Below are positions 46,020 through 54,456 of a stretch of 64,000 nucleotides of DNA, in pieces. The DNA lies in the NCBI GenBank assembly GCA_004020875.1, contig SAPZ01000003.1:1-64000 (forward strand), read 5' to 3'. A model generated the notes under the pieces. It was not told the origin of the DNA. It made no database searches and was given only the letters and a program-made list of their open reading frames with translations. The position numbers and the translations under genes are program-made. The stretch is from Mesorhizobium sp. GTDB lineage: Bacteria; Pseudomonadota; Alphaproteobacteria; Rhizobiales; Rhizobiaceae. The stretch's first letter is position 1. Each line of letters begins with the position of its first letter.

Positions 46020-46041
46020 TTGACGTTTGCGTAAACGTCAA
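46020..46041 (-). promoter_or_regulatory. Perfect dyad operator for the MerR-type regulator, acyl-CoA dehydrogenase promoter
   Basis: TTGACGTTT (46020-46028) and AAACGTCAA (46033-46041) form a perfect inverted repeat around GCGT. On the minus strand TTGACG serves as a -35 with TGCTAT or TTGCTA 19 to 20 bases later, the long spacer typical of MerR-controlled promoters. The related sequence TTTACGTTTACGTCAA lies before the merR gene itself. The motif resembles published LiuR-type MerR sites. Confidence 0.7.
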
Positions 46042-46089
46042 CTTTGTCGCAGCCAGAAGTTTTTGTGAGCAGTCCGGCATTGTGACGAC

Positions 46090-46122
46090 AAAAAAGCCGC
46101 GCGGCCATAGCCACGCAGCTTT
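46090..46122 (-). terminator. Intrinsic terminator after the MerR-family gene
   Basis: On the minus strand AAAGCTGCGTGGC pairs with GCCGCGCGGCTTT through 13 pairs with two G-T pairs and a four-base loop, then runs into six T (46095-46090). It ends the merR transcript before the acyl-CoA dehydrogenase promoter, so that operon must have its own start site. Confidence 0.85.
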
Positions 46123-46161
46123 CCATTCCCGGGGGTTTTCGCGGTTGAAGGCGAAATGCGG

Positions 46162-46626
46162 TCAGCCGGCGGCGCTGGCCTGCGCCGGAGCGGTGCGCTC
46201 GACGAGCATCTGACGCACGACCGACATCGAGTTGCTAAGCTCGCCGATAGCATCGTCGATCAGCGCGCGCTGCTTCTGCAGGCGGGCGAGCTGCTTCTCC
46301 GACTTGTCGAGCGCCAGCCGCAGCTGTTTGGTGTTGGTGCCGGTCGGATCGTAGAGATCCATCATCTGCTTGACGTCGCGCAGCGAGAATCCGACCTTGC
46401 GGCCGAGCAGGATCAGCTTCAGCCGAGCCTTGTCGCGGCGCGTATAGAGACGGGCCGAGCCGTCGCGATGTGGATTGAGCAAGCCCTTGTCTTCATAGAA
46501 ACGCAGCGTGCGCAGCGTCACGCCGTATTTCTTGGCCATCTCGCCGATGCGGACGAATTCCTCGCCTGCTTCGGCTGGAATGTCATTGGTATTGGCCGCG
46601 GCTTCGCCGGGCGAAACGAGTTTCAT
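46162..46626 (-). CDS. MerR-family regulator of fatty acid or branched-chain acyl degradation (LiuR-like)
   Basis: The 154-residue regulator has the MerR winged helix (FVRIGEMAKKYGVTLRTLRFYEDKGLLNPHRDGSARLYTRRDKARLKLILLGRKVGFSLRDVKQMMDLYD) and a coiled-coil dimer helix (LRLALDKSEKQLARLQKQRALIDDAIGEL). It has no cysteines for metal sensing. Matching dyads stand before it and before the acyl-CoA dehydrogenase, so it probably controls the beta-oxidation operon and itself. ATG 46626 has GGAAAG upstream. LiuR-type regulators in proteobacteria control leucine and acyl-CoA breakdown; the effector here is unknown. Confidence 0.85.
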   Translation of the reverse strand: MKLVSPGEAAANTNDIPAEAGEEFVRIGEMAKKYGVTLRTLRFYEDKGLLNPHRDGSARLYTRRDKARLKLILLGRKVGFSLRDVKQMMDLYDPTGTNTKQLRLALDKSEKQLARLQKQRALIDDAIGELSNSMSVVRQMLVERTAPAQASAAG

Positions 46627-46747
46627 GGTCACTGGCTTTCCCCTGATGGCGTCGCGGTCGCGGACCAAGCGTCGCCAGAATGGAAGCGGGGGCGTGCTTC
46701 CAATCGTGGTTGCAACAAATCAATCGCAAGAGGCAAGCTTCGTACCT

Positions 46748-46763
46748 TTTACGTTTACGTCAA
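46748..46763 (-). promoter_or_regulatory. Second MerR-type operator, upstream of the merR gene
   Basis: TTTACGTTTACGTCAA lies about 120 bases before the merR start and shares the TTT-(A/G)CGT-NN-ACGTCAA pattern with the perfect dyad at 46020-46041. Autoregulation is the simple reading. The rest of the gap 46627-47085 holds a CtrA-like box set at 46871-46897 and no gene that I can support. Confidence 0.6.
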
Positions 46764-46870
46764 TCCTATACCGATAGCAGCAAGCTGACGCAAGGGCGTT
46801 GTCGGATCCCGCCTTTATGCCGCACCCAGGCACCAGCTTGGCAGGCAGCTCACGATTTATGCTCGGCTTC

Positions 46871-46897
46871 TTAAGCTTGGTTAACGCCTTGTTTACC
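46871..46897 (+). promoter_or_regulatory. CtrA-box-like TTAA repeats upstream of podJ
   Basis: TTAA at 46871 and 46881 and TTTA at 46892 recur at 10- and 11-base steps. The CtrA consensus is TTAA-N7-TTAA, an 11-base step, so the pair 46881/46892 fits with one mismatch. podJ is a cell-cycle gene in alphaproteobacteria, which makes control by CtrA reasonable. The position, about 190 bases before the start, is compatible with a regulatory site. Confidence 0.4.
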
Positions 46898-47085
46898 ACG
46901 TTGGGCGAAATGTGCGCATGTCGGTCACCCGTGGTTATCCTGTAGCGAAGTTTTCACGGTTTTCGAAGCGCGGGTAAACCCGGGAAGCTCGCCTTCCTCC
47001 GCAGCAAAACCGCTCGGCTCGCTTCGTTCCCGGCAGGCTACTGGAAACCGGCCTTCGGCCGGCCATTCTGAACACGGGCGCATCG

Positions 47086-50000
47086 ATGAACAGCAAGCGG
47101 TCCTATCTCGATACACTCAACGCCGGCAGGCAGCGCCGGCCGCACGCCTCGCTCGAAGAGCTGAACCGCTCGCTCGAAACGCTGGAGCAGCGGCTGGACC
47201 GGACGCGCGCCGACATGCCCGACCGTCCCGACCCGCGGCGGCCGACCGCAGAGCCGCGTTATCCCAGCACGCAGCCCTACGGGCAGGCACCGCGCTGGTA
47301 TGAGGATTCCTCTTCCGCGCAAAGGCCCTTGGACCGGTCGCCGCAAAATCCGGCGCCGCAGAAGCCGCGGCCACAAGATCGCGCCCCGCAAAACCCCGCT
47401 CCCGCCTATCAGGCGATCGCGCGCGACATCGACCGGGTGCGCGGCCAGGAAGACAGCGTGGCCATGGTGGGCAAGATCGCCGTCGAACTGCGCGGGCTGC
47501 GCGAGGAACTGCGCCACCAGATGACGGCCGGCCTGCAGCGAGAGTTCGAAGCGTTCCGCCAGGATATCGACCGCGCCCTGCAGGCCAACGGCCAGCGCGG
47601 CACCAATGGCCTGCCGGACAAGAGCAGCGTCGAGCTCGCCCTCGAATTCGAGCGGCTTTCGGGAGCGATCCAGTCGCTCGCCGAAAAAAGCGACGACCGC
47701 AGCGTCAATCTGCTGCGGCTGGAGCTGGAACAGGTAAAGGGCGCGCTGGACACGCTGGCGCGCGAAGAAAGCGTGCAAAAAGTCGACCGCCGCTGGGACG
47801 ATTTCGACCGTCGCTGGAGCGCCTTCGAGGACCGCGTGGACGCCGACCAGCGCATGCGCGCGGAAGGCCCGAGCCTTTCAATGCTGACCGACCGGCTTGA
47901 GCAGATCAGCAGCGCCGTCAACAGCCTTCCGGAATCGCTTTCGCTGCACTCGCTGGAGGAAAAGGTGCGCACGCTTGCCGGTGCGGTCGACCGTTTTGCC
48001 GGCCAGCAGAGTGCGCGCGGCGGCGAAACGCTCGCCATGATCGACGAGCGGCTGGACGAAATTTCCCGTGCAATCGTCGCATCGACGGTCGCCGCGCAGA
48101 CGAATGCCTTCGACCCCGAGACCTTTGGCCGGATCGAGAAGCGCATGGCCTCACTGGCGGTGCAGATCGAAGAGGTCGCGCAGTCGCGACCTGGCGCCGA
48201 GGTCATCGACCGCCTCAATCTTCTCACCAGTCGCGTGGACCAGCTGGCCGGCCGCGCCGACTTGCCGGAACAGGCCATGGAGCGGCTGGGCAAGCAGATC
48301 GCTTCCATCACCGACAAGATGGACCGCGCGCCGGCCATGCCCGACGCGGACCAGATATTCCAGGGCCTGGAGCAGCGCTTCGACGCGCTGTCGATGCTGC
48401 TCGAGCGCCGCCAGGGAGCCGCAATCGAACAAAGCAACGCATTGTTTCACGATCTCGAGCGTCGGCTGGACGAGGTGGCGGACAGGCTAGACCAGCGCAT
48501 GCGCCAGGACGACAGCGCCGGCATCATGGAAGCGATCGACGCCCGCTTCACCGCTTTGGCCAAGCGCATCGATACTCGCGCGCCCGATCCCGCCAGCGAT
48601 ATGGCGATCCGCGGACTGGAAAGCCGGCTCGAGGATATTTCCAGCCGATTGGAATCGTCGGCGCAGCAGGTCGCCGGCATCGATCCGGCGCTGATCCGCA
48701 GCCTGGAAGCGCAGGTCGCCGGCCTGTCGGCGCATCTTTCCAAGCCCGGCACGCCGCTGCCCGAATTCGAGGACATCAGCCCGCGTCTCAACGAGATCGA
48801 GAAGTCGCTGGCCGGCACACGCGACTCCATCCTGAGCGTGGCGCGCGAGGCGGCCGAGAGCGCCGTCAAATCGCTTGCCGAGTCGACGTCAAGCACGGCG
48901 CAGACCAACGCGACCGCCGTTGCCGGCCTCGCCCAGGACCTAAAGACGCTCGAAGCGCTTACCCGCCGCTCCGATGAACGCAATTCGCGGACTTTCGAGG
49001 CGATCCACGACACGCTGCTCAAGATTGTAGACAGGCTGGGTTCACTGGAAGCGACCGAGACCAGCGAAGCGATGAGCGAGCTGGTCGATCCGCAACCGGC
49101 CAGCAAGCGCGGCCGCGGCGGCAAGATCGCGGTGCAGGACGCGCCTTCGATGGATGTCGACCAGCCGCTGCCGCTCACCGGAGACATGGCCAGCCTTGAA
49201 GGCCGCGCCGCGGCGATCATGCGCGATGAACCGAGCGCGCCGCGCACGCCCGCCGAGGCTGCTGCAGCAGCCGCCATGGCGGCGCTTGGACCCGATGCGA
49301 TCGGCGAAAAGAGCGAGACTGCCGGCCGCAAGAAATCGATGTTCAGCGGCCTGGCGCGCGCTTTCAAGGGCAAGAAGGATGCGGACACGCAGCCGCTTGC
49401 CGGCTCTGCGCCGGCCGCCGACGTGCCAAGCGTCGACATCGACGAACCGCTCGATCCCAAGGCCGCCAACCGGCCGTTGGAGCCCGGTTCCGGCGCGCCG
49501 GACCTCAACGCCATCATGAAGCGAGTGCGCGACGAGCGCGGCGCCCAGCCGGTCCGGCGCACCGACAGCGATGCCGCGAAGTCGGATTTTATCGCCGCGG
49601 CCCGGCGTGCCGCCCAAGCGGCCGCGGCGGAAGCCGATATGCTGAAGCGGCAATCGACCATGACCGGTCCGGTGAAGGCGCTGAGGATCGGCGACCTGCT
49701 CAAGGCGCGGCGCAAGCCGATCCTGATGGCGGCGGCCGCGATCATGATGGCGCTGGCCGGCTTGCAGCTGGGCAAGGCGTTTTTGTCCGATCCCGTCGAG
49801 ACAGCCAACAACCAGCCCGCCCGGACCCCGCAGACGGTCGACACGGCGTCGCTCAACGCCACCACCGCGCCGCAAGCCGATACGCAGAAGACCAACACGC
49901 GGAAGATTGATGCTGCAGCCGCACAGGCCGAAAGCGCGGCTCCCCGACCCGTCAGAGAGGCGGAGCCCGTCCAGGAGACAGCACCAGCCGCGTCTGTCCC

Positions 50001-51129
50001 CGCAAGCCCCGAAAGTGCGGCTGCCATGCCGGCCGAACCGGCACCCGCACCGGTGGCGCTTGCAGCGCCTATTGCACCTGCGCCGATGGCTTCGGCTGCG
50101 CCATCCGAACCCGCCGCTGCGGCTGCTGCCGCAACGGACACGGACGTCGACACGCAGCCGGCGGCCAAGGAGCCCGTGACGGCCAATCCGGCAGCGAACA
50201 ACGCGCCGGCGACCACTTCAGCCGACACGACAGGTACCGTGCCACCGGCCGTGAGCCAGACGGCCGCCGCCAAATTCGACATTCCGTCCGAAATCGGTCC
50301 GGTGGCGCTGCGCGACGCTGCTGCCGGCGGCGACGCCAAGGCGCTGTTCGAGGTCGGCTCGCGCTATGCCGAATCGCGCGGCGTGAAGGAGGACATGAAG
50401 GCCGCCGCCGAATGGTACGAGCAGTCGGCCGAACTCGGCTTCGCGCCGGCCGAATACCGCATCGGCAATTTCTACGAAAAAGGCATCGGCGTCGCGCGCG
50501 ACATCAAGAAGGCCAAGACCTACTACCAGCTCGCCGCCGAGCAGGGAAACGCCAGCGCCATGCACAATCTGGCGGTGCTGTTCGCCATGGCGGCGGACGG
50601 CGTGACCGACAATGAATCTGCCACGCACTGGTTCCAGGAAGCCGCCGACCTCGGCGTCAAGGACAGCCAGTTCAATCTCGGCATCCTGGCGGCCAAGGGT
50701 GTCGGCATGAAGCAGAACCTGGAGGAGTCCTACAAGTGGTTCGCCCTCGTCGCCAAGACCGGCGACAAGGATGCCGCAGCCAAGCGCGACGAGATCGCCA
50801 ATGCGCTGAGGCCCGAGCAGCTCGAGCGGGCACGTGCCGCGACGGAACTCTGGAAGGCCAAGCCGCTCAATGCCGCCGCCAACTCGGCCGACATTCCGGA
50901 ATCCTGGCAGGACAGCGCGCCGCAGACCACCGCCGGCATCGACATGAAGAAGGCGGTGAAGAACATCCAGCTGATCCTCAACAAGAACGGCTATGATGCC
51001 GGCGGGGCCGACGGCGTGATGGGCGGCAAGACCAAGAATGCCATCATGGCCTTCCAGACCGACAACAAGATGACGCCGACCGGCGAGATCGATGCGCCGC
51101 TCGTCAAGGCGCTGCTTGCGAAGAAATAA
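47086..51129 (+). CDS. podJ: Polar organelle development/localization protein PodJ
   Basis: PodJ is a pole-organising scaffold. This 1347-residue protein begins MNSKRSYLDTLNAGRQRRPHASLEELNRSLETLEQRLD and has a long cytoplasmic coiled-coil region (about 20-700), an acidic and Ala/Pro-rich linker, and one membrane helix (about 877-895, PILMAAAAIMMALAGLQLGKAF). A periplasmic Pro/Ala linker is followed by three or four Sel1 repeats (about 1070-1240, e.g. DMKAAAEWYEQSAELGFAPAEYRIGNFYEKGIGV) and a C-terminal peptidoglycan-binding domain (about 1285-1347, IQLILNKNGYDAGGADGVMGGKTKNAI). This order matches PodJ. No strong ribosome site is visible. Confidence 0.92.
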   Translation: MNSKRSYLDTLNAGRQRRPHASLEELNRSLETLEQRLDRTRADMPDRPDPRRPTAEPRYPSTQPYGQAPRWYEDSSSAQRPLDRSPQNPAPQKPRPQDRAPQNPAPAYQAIARDIDRVRGQEDSVAMVGKIAVELRGLREELRHQMTAGLQREFEAFRQDIDRALQANGQRGTNGLPDKSSVELALEFERLSGAIQSLAEKSDDRSVNLLRLELEQVKGALDTLAREESVQKVDRRWDDFDRRWSAFEDRVDADQRMRAEGPSLSMLTDRLEQISSAVNSLPESLSLHSLEEKVRTLAGAVDRFAGQQSARGGETLAMIDERLDEISRAIVASTVAAQTNAFDPETFGRIEKRMASLAVQIEEVAQSRPGAEVIDRLNLLTSRVDQLAGRADLPEQAMERLGKQIASITDKMDRAPAMPDADQIFQGLEQRFDALSMLLERRQGAAIEQSNALFHDLERRLDEVADRLDQRMRQDDSAGIMEAIDARFTALAKRIDTRAPDPASDMAIRGLESRLEDISSRLESSAQQVAGIDPALIRSLEAQVAGLSAHLSKPGTPLPEFEDISPRLNEIEKSLAGTRDSILSVAREAAESAVKSLAESTSSTAQTNATAVAGLAQDLKTLEALTRRSDERNSRTFEAIHDTLLKIVDRLGSLEATETSEAMSELVDPQPASKRGRGGKIAVQDAPSMDVDQPLPLTGDMASLEGRAAAIMRDEPSAPRTPAEAAAAAAMAALGPDAIGEKSETAGRKKSMFSGLARAFKGKKDADTQPLAGSAPAADVPSVDIDEPLDPKAANRPLEPGSGAPDLNAIMKRVRDERGAQPVRRTDSDAAKSDFIAAARRAAQAAAAEADMLKRQSTMTGPVKALRIGDLLKARRKPILMAAAAIMMALAGLQLGKAFLSDPVETANNQPARTPQTVDTASLNATTAPQADTQKTNTRKIDAAAAQAESAAPRPVREAEPVQETAPAASVPASPESAAAMPAEPAPAPVALAAPIAPAPMASAAPSEPAAAAAAATDTDVDTQPAAKEPVTANPAANNAPATTSADTTGTVPPAVSQTAAAKFDIPSEIGPVALRDAAAGGDAKALFEVGSRYAESRGVKEDMKAAAEWYEQSAELGFAPAEYRIGNFYEKGIGVARDIKKAKTYYQLAAEQGNASAMHNLAVLFAMAADGVTDNESATHWFQEAADLGVKDSQFNLGILAAKGVGMKQNLEESYKWFALVAKTGDKDAAAKRDEIANALRPEQLERARAATELWKAKPLNAAANSADIPESWQDSAPQTTAGIDMKKAVKNIQLILNKNGYDAGGADGVMGGKTKNAIMAFQTDNKMTPTGEIDAPLVKALLAKK

Positions 51130-51137
51130 CAGCGGGC

Positions 51138-51155
51138 GCGTCGCATACGCGACGC
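51138..51155. terminator. Hairpin just after podJ
   Basis: GCGTCGC (51138-51144) pairs with GCGACGC (51149-51155) across a four-base loop, nine bases after the podJ stop. No T-run follows, so it is more likely a 3' stability hairpin or part of a Rho-assisted end than a classic terminator. Confidence 0.45.
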
Positions 51156-51200
51156 CTTGCCACACATTTGCCTGTTAACTGATTGAGATGGTTTTTGTTT

Positions 51201-51238
51201 CGGCGCGGCGGCGAGGGTCCGACCCGGCCGCCGCGCCG
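51201..51238. repeat. Long GC-rich hairpin between podJ and the TauE/SafE gene
   Basis: GGCGCGGCGGC (51202-51212) pairs perfectly with GCCGCCGCGCC (51227-51237), and an inner GGGT-CCG-ACCC adds four pairs. No T-run follows on either strand within a few bases. It stands about 85 bases before the next start and may be a Rho-type end or a leader structure. The rest of 51130-51321 shows nothing else. Confidence 0.6.
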
Positions 51239-51321
51239 GCGCAATAAAAAATTGGTTTTTCGGTGCGAAACTGCTGGGGACGGCGGCGTTCGCCAAAAGG
51301 CAAACTGATCGAGACAGACGG

Positions 51322-52245
51322 GTGGGCATCTATCTCCCGATCGCGGAAATTTCCGTCAACGTCTTCGTGCTGCTGGCGATGGGCGCGGCGGTGGGCTTCC
51401 TGTCGGGCATGTTCGGGGTCGGTGGCGGCTTCCTCATCACGCCGCTGCTGATCTTCTACAACATCCCGCCGGCGATTGCCGTCGCCACCGGCGCCAACCA
51501 GGTCATCGCCTCTTCCTTTTCAGGCGCGCTGTCGCACTTCAAGCGCGGCACGCTCGACTTCAAGCTGGGCGGCGTGCTGCTGGCCGGCGGCATCGTCGGC
51601 TCGACGGCCGGCATCTACGTCTTTGCGCTGTTGCGCCGGCTTGGCCAGTTGGACCTTTTCATCTCGCTGCTCTACGTGGTGCTGCTCGGCACGGTCGGCG
51701 GGCTGATGCTGGTCGAAAGCCTCAACGCGCTGCGCGCCAGCCGCAGCGGCGCGGCGCCCGTGCTGAAGAAATCCGGGCAGCACAACTGGATCCACCGGCT
51801 GCCGTTCAAGATGCGCTTCCGCGCCTCGAAGCTGTTCGTGAGCGTCATCCCGGTGCTCGGGCTCGGCGCCGGGATCGGCTTCCTGTCGTCCATCATGGGC
51901 GTCGGCGGCGGCTTCATCATGGTGCCGGCTCTGATCTACCTGCTCAAGGTGCCGACCAATGTCGTTATCGGCACCTCGCTGTTCCAGATCATCTTCACAT
52001 CGGCCTACACCACGCTGGTGCATGCCACGACCAACCAGACGGTCGACGTGATCCTGGCCTTCCTGCTGATGGCCGGCGGCGTCGCCGGCGCGCAATATGG
52101 CGCCAAGGCCGGCCAGAGGCTGCGCGGCGAACAGTTGAGGGCGCTGCTGGCGATGCTGGTGCTGGCCGTTGCCATCCGCCTTGCCGTCGATCTCTTCGTG
52201 ACGCCGCCCAATCTCTATTCGCTTTCCGCCGCGGGCCTCAACTGA
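51322..52245 (+). CDS. Sulfite exporter TauE/SafE family protein
   Basis: The 307-residue polytopic protein has two copies of the family motif, GMFGVGGGFLITPLLIFYNIPPAIAVATGANQ and SSIMGVGGGFIMVPALIYLLKVPTNVVIGTSLF, with about eight to nine membrane segments. TauE/SafE proteins export sulfite, sulfoacetate or other organosulfur anions. The nearby SoeABC-like genes support sulfite as a substrate. The GTG at 51322 has only a weak purine-rich site. Its stop overlaps the next gene's start by one base. Confidence 0.92.
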   Translation: MGIYLPIAEISVNVFVLLAMGAAVGFLSGMFGVGGGFLITPLLIFYNIPPAIAVATGANQVIASSFSGALSHFKRGTLDFKLGGVLLAGGIVGSTAGIYVFALLRRLGQLDLFISLLYVVLLGTVGGLMLVESLNALRASRSGAAPVLKKSGQHNWIHRLPFKMRFRASKLFVSVIPVLGLGAGIGFLSSIMGVGGGFIMVPALIYLLKVPTNVVIGTSLFQIIFTSAYTTLVHATTNQTVDVILAFLLMAGGVAGAQYGAKAGQRLRGEQLRALLAMLVLAVAIRLAVDLFVTPPNLYSLSAAGLN

Positions 52246-53036
52246 TGGCGGGATTGAGAGCGTTTGCAGCCGCCGTTCCGTTGTCGATGCTCTTTGCCCT
52301 TTCACCGGCGATGGCGCAGACGCCGCCCACCGAAAGCATCCAGATCGGCCTTTCTACCGATGCCATTTCCATCACAGCGGGCTTCTCTGGCGCCGACCTC
52401 ACCATCTTCGGGTCGCTGGAAAACCCCGACCCGCTGATCGCGCGCCAAGGGCGCTACGACGTCGTCGTCGTGCTCGAAGGGCCGCCGCGCCCTGTCGTGG
52501 TCCGGCGCAAGGACCGTGTGCTCGGCGTCTGGATCAACCTGGACTCGGAGACGTTTGAGAACGTCCCGGTCTCCTATTCCGTCGCGACGACGCGGCCGCT
52601 GCAGGACATCGCCGAGCCTGCCAAATACAAGCAGCTCTCGCTCGGGGCACAGAACCTCTACCTGAAGCCCGCCGACGAAACCGGCAGCCCGGCGACCATC
52701 GAGGAATTCACCGCGGCACTTCGCGAGCGCAAAGCGGCGACGGGCCTCTACAGCGAGAATGTCGGCGGCGTGCAGTTCCTGTCGCAGAACCTCTTTCGCG
52801 CTACCGTGCGGCTCGCGCCCAACGTGCCGGTCGGCACGCACAAGGCACGCGCCTTCCTGTTCAAGAGCGGCATGTTCGTCAAGGAAAGCTCGGCCCAGCT
52901 CGAAATCCGCAAGTCCGGTTTCGAGCAGTCGGTCTTTCGAGTCGCGCATGACTATTCCTTCCTCTACGGCGTGTTCGCCATATCGCTTGCCATGCTGACC
53001 GGTTGGCTGGGCCGGATCATCTTCCGCAAAGATTGA
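52245..53036 (+). CDS. TIGR02186-type membrane-anchored protein
   Basis: This 263-residue protein has a signal peptide (MAGLRAFAAAVPLSMLFALSPAMA), a predicted beta-rich extracytoplasmic domain (IGLSTDAISITAGFSGADLTIFGSLEN; VVVVLEGPPRPVVVRRKDRVLGVWIN) and a C-terminal membrane helix (FLYGVFAISLAMLTGWLGRIIF). I recognise it as the TIGR02186 family, whose function is unknown but which is often found next to TauE/SafE genes. Its ATG shares a base with the TauE stop, so the two are coupled and likely form one transport unit. Confidence 0.85.
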   Translation: MAGLRAFAAAVPLSMLFALSPAMAQTPPTESIQIGLSTDAISITAGFSGADLTIFGSLENPDPLIARQGRYDVVVVLEGPPRPVVVRRKDRVLGVWINLDSETFENVPVSYSVATTRPLQDIAEPAKYKQLSLGAQNLYLKPADETGSPATIEEFTAALRERKAATGLYSENVGGVQFLSQNLFRATVRLAPNVPVGTHKARAFLFKSGMFVKESSAQLEIRKSGFEQSVFRVAHDYSFLYGVFAISLAMLTGWLGRIIFRKD

Positions 53037-53199
53037 AGACGAAAAGGGTTTCCCTCCGAGCGGTCATGCGATAAACCGCCGCCTCCCAGCCCAAGGGTGA
53101 ACAAGCACAATCAATTCGGCAGAGCGGTCCGGTCATCCGGATGACGGCGCGCTTGGCGTCGTCGGCAACCCTGCCACAAGGCAAAGACAGGAGGCTGCG

Positions 53200-54456
53200 A
53201 TGCAATCGGCATTCGGCGGCATCGATTTCGGCACGTCCAATTCCACCGTTGGCGTGATCCGCGGCGGCCGGGCGCGACTGGTGGCGTTGGAAGGCGATCA
53301 ACCCACATTGCCCAGCGCCGTCTTCTTCAATTTCGAGGACGGCTACACCTATTTCGGCCGCCGCGCGATCAGCGACTATACCGACAGCATCGAAGGCCGG
53401 CTGATGCGCTCGCTGAAGAGCGTTCTCGGCAGCTCGCTCGCCAACGAGAAGACCCGCATCAAGGCGCGCCAGATCGGCTTCATCGACATTGTCGGCATGT
53501 TCGTCGGCCATTTGAAGAAGCGGCTGGAAGAAGACGCCGGCGGTCCGGTCGAAAACGTGGTGCTCGGCCGGCCCGTGCAATTCGTCGATAACGACACGGC
53601 CGCCGATGCGAAGGCGCAGGGCGAATTGGAGAAGGCGGCGCGCGCGCAAGGCTTCAAGCATATCGCCTTCCAGTTCGAGCCGATTGCCGCGTCGCTCGAC
53701 TACGAGCAGAAGGTCACCCGCGAGGAGCTGGCTCTGATTGTCGACATGGGCGGCGGCACATCCGACTTCTCGATTGTGCGGGTCTCGCCGGAGCGCGCGC
53801 GCTCGAGCGATCGCAGGGCCGACATCCTCGCCAATCGCGGCATCCATATCGGCGGAACCGATTTCGACCGCCTGCTCAGCATCGCCCATGTCATGCCCGA
53901 GCTCGGCTATCTGACGCGGACCAAGGACCACAAGCGCAACCTGCCCGCCGCCTATTTCATCGACCTCGCCACTTGGCAGCGCATCAATCTCGTCTACACC
54001 GCCAAGGCTATGAACGACCTGCGACAGATCCGCTACGAGGCCGAGCGCGCCGACCTCGTCGACCGCTTCATCCATGTCGTCGAGCACCGCTACGGCCATG
54101 CGCTGGCGGGCCTGGTCGAAAGGGCGAAGATTGCGCTCACAGACCAGTCTTCGGCCGAAGTGAAGGTGTCGCTGCCCGGCGCCTGCTTCGCGGCCAAGAT
54201 CACGCGCGCGGGACTGGAGGAGACGATCCACGGCGACATTGAACGAGTGACCGCGACGGTCACGCAGACGATCGCCGACGCCGGCGTCGATGCCTCGGCC
54301 ATCACCGCCGTGTTCCTCACCGGCGGCTCGACCGCGATCCCGCTGGCGAAGCGGGAAATCCTGTCGATGGTGCCGCAGGCAGCCGTCATCGAAGGCGACA
54401 TGTTCGGCTCGGTCGGCCTCGGCCTCGCGCTCGACGCGCAACGGAAATACGCCTGA
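53200..54456 (+). CDS. Hsp70-family chaperone-like protein (YegD-like)
   Basis: The 418-residue protein has an actin/Hsp70 ATPase fold: phosphate 1 (GGIDFGTSNSTVGVIRGG), phosphate 2 (LALIVDMGGGTSDFSIVRV) and adenosine motif (AVFLTGGSTAIPLAKREIL). It lacks the substrate-binding and lid domains of DnaK, so it is of the short YegD type whose job is unclear. ATG 53200 has AGGAGG. It converges on the LysR gene without a gap. Confidence 0.92.
   Translation: MQSAFGGIDFGTSNSTVGVIRGGRARLVALEGDQPTLPSAVFFNFEDGYTYFGRRAISDYTDSIEGRLMRSLKSVLGSSLANEKTRIKARQIGFIDIVGMFVGHLKKRLEEDAGGPVENVVLGRPVQFVDNDTAADAKAQGELEKAARAQGFKHIAFQFEPIAASLDYEQKVTREELALIVDMGGGTSDFSIVRVSPERARSSDRRADILANRGIHIGGTDFDRLLSIAHVMPELGYLTRTKDHKRNLPAAYFIDLATWQRINLVYTAKAMNDLRQIRYEAERADLVDRFIHVVEHRYGHALAGLVERAKIALTDQSSAEVKVSLPGACFAAKITRAGLEETIHGDIERVTATVTQTIADAGVDASAITAVFLTGGSTAIPLAKREILSMVPQAAVIEGDMFGSVGLGLALDAQRKYA

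Noticed and set aside
44350..46023. A 557-codon plus-strand frame opposite the large acyl-CoA dehydrogenase
   Set aside because: Same reason: antisense shadow with no recognisable domain.
48447..50339. A 630-codon minus-strand frame opposite podJ, rich in Ala and Ser with hydrophobic stretches
   Set aside because: It mirrors the Ala/Pro-rich coding of podJ and shows no family pattern.
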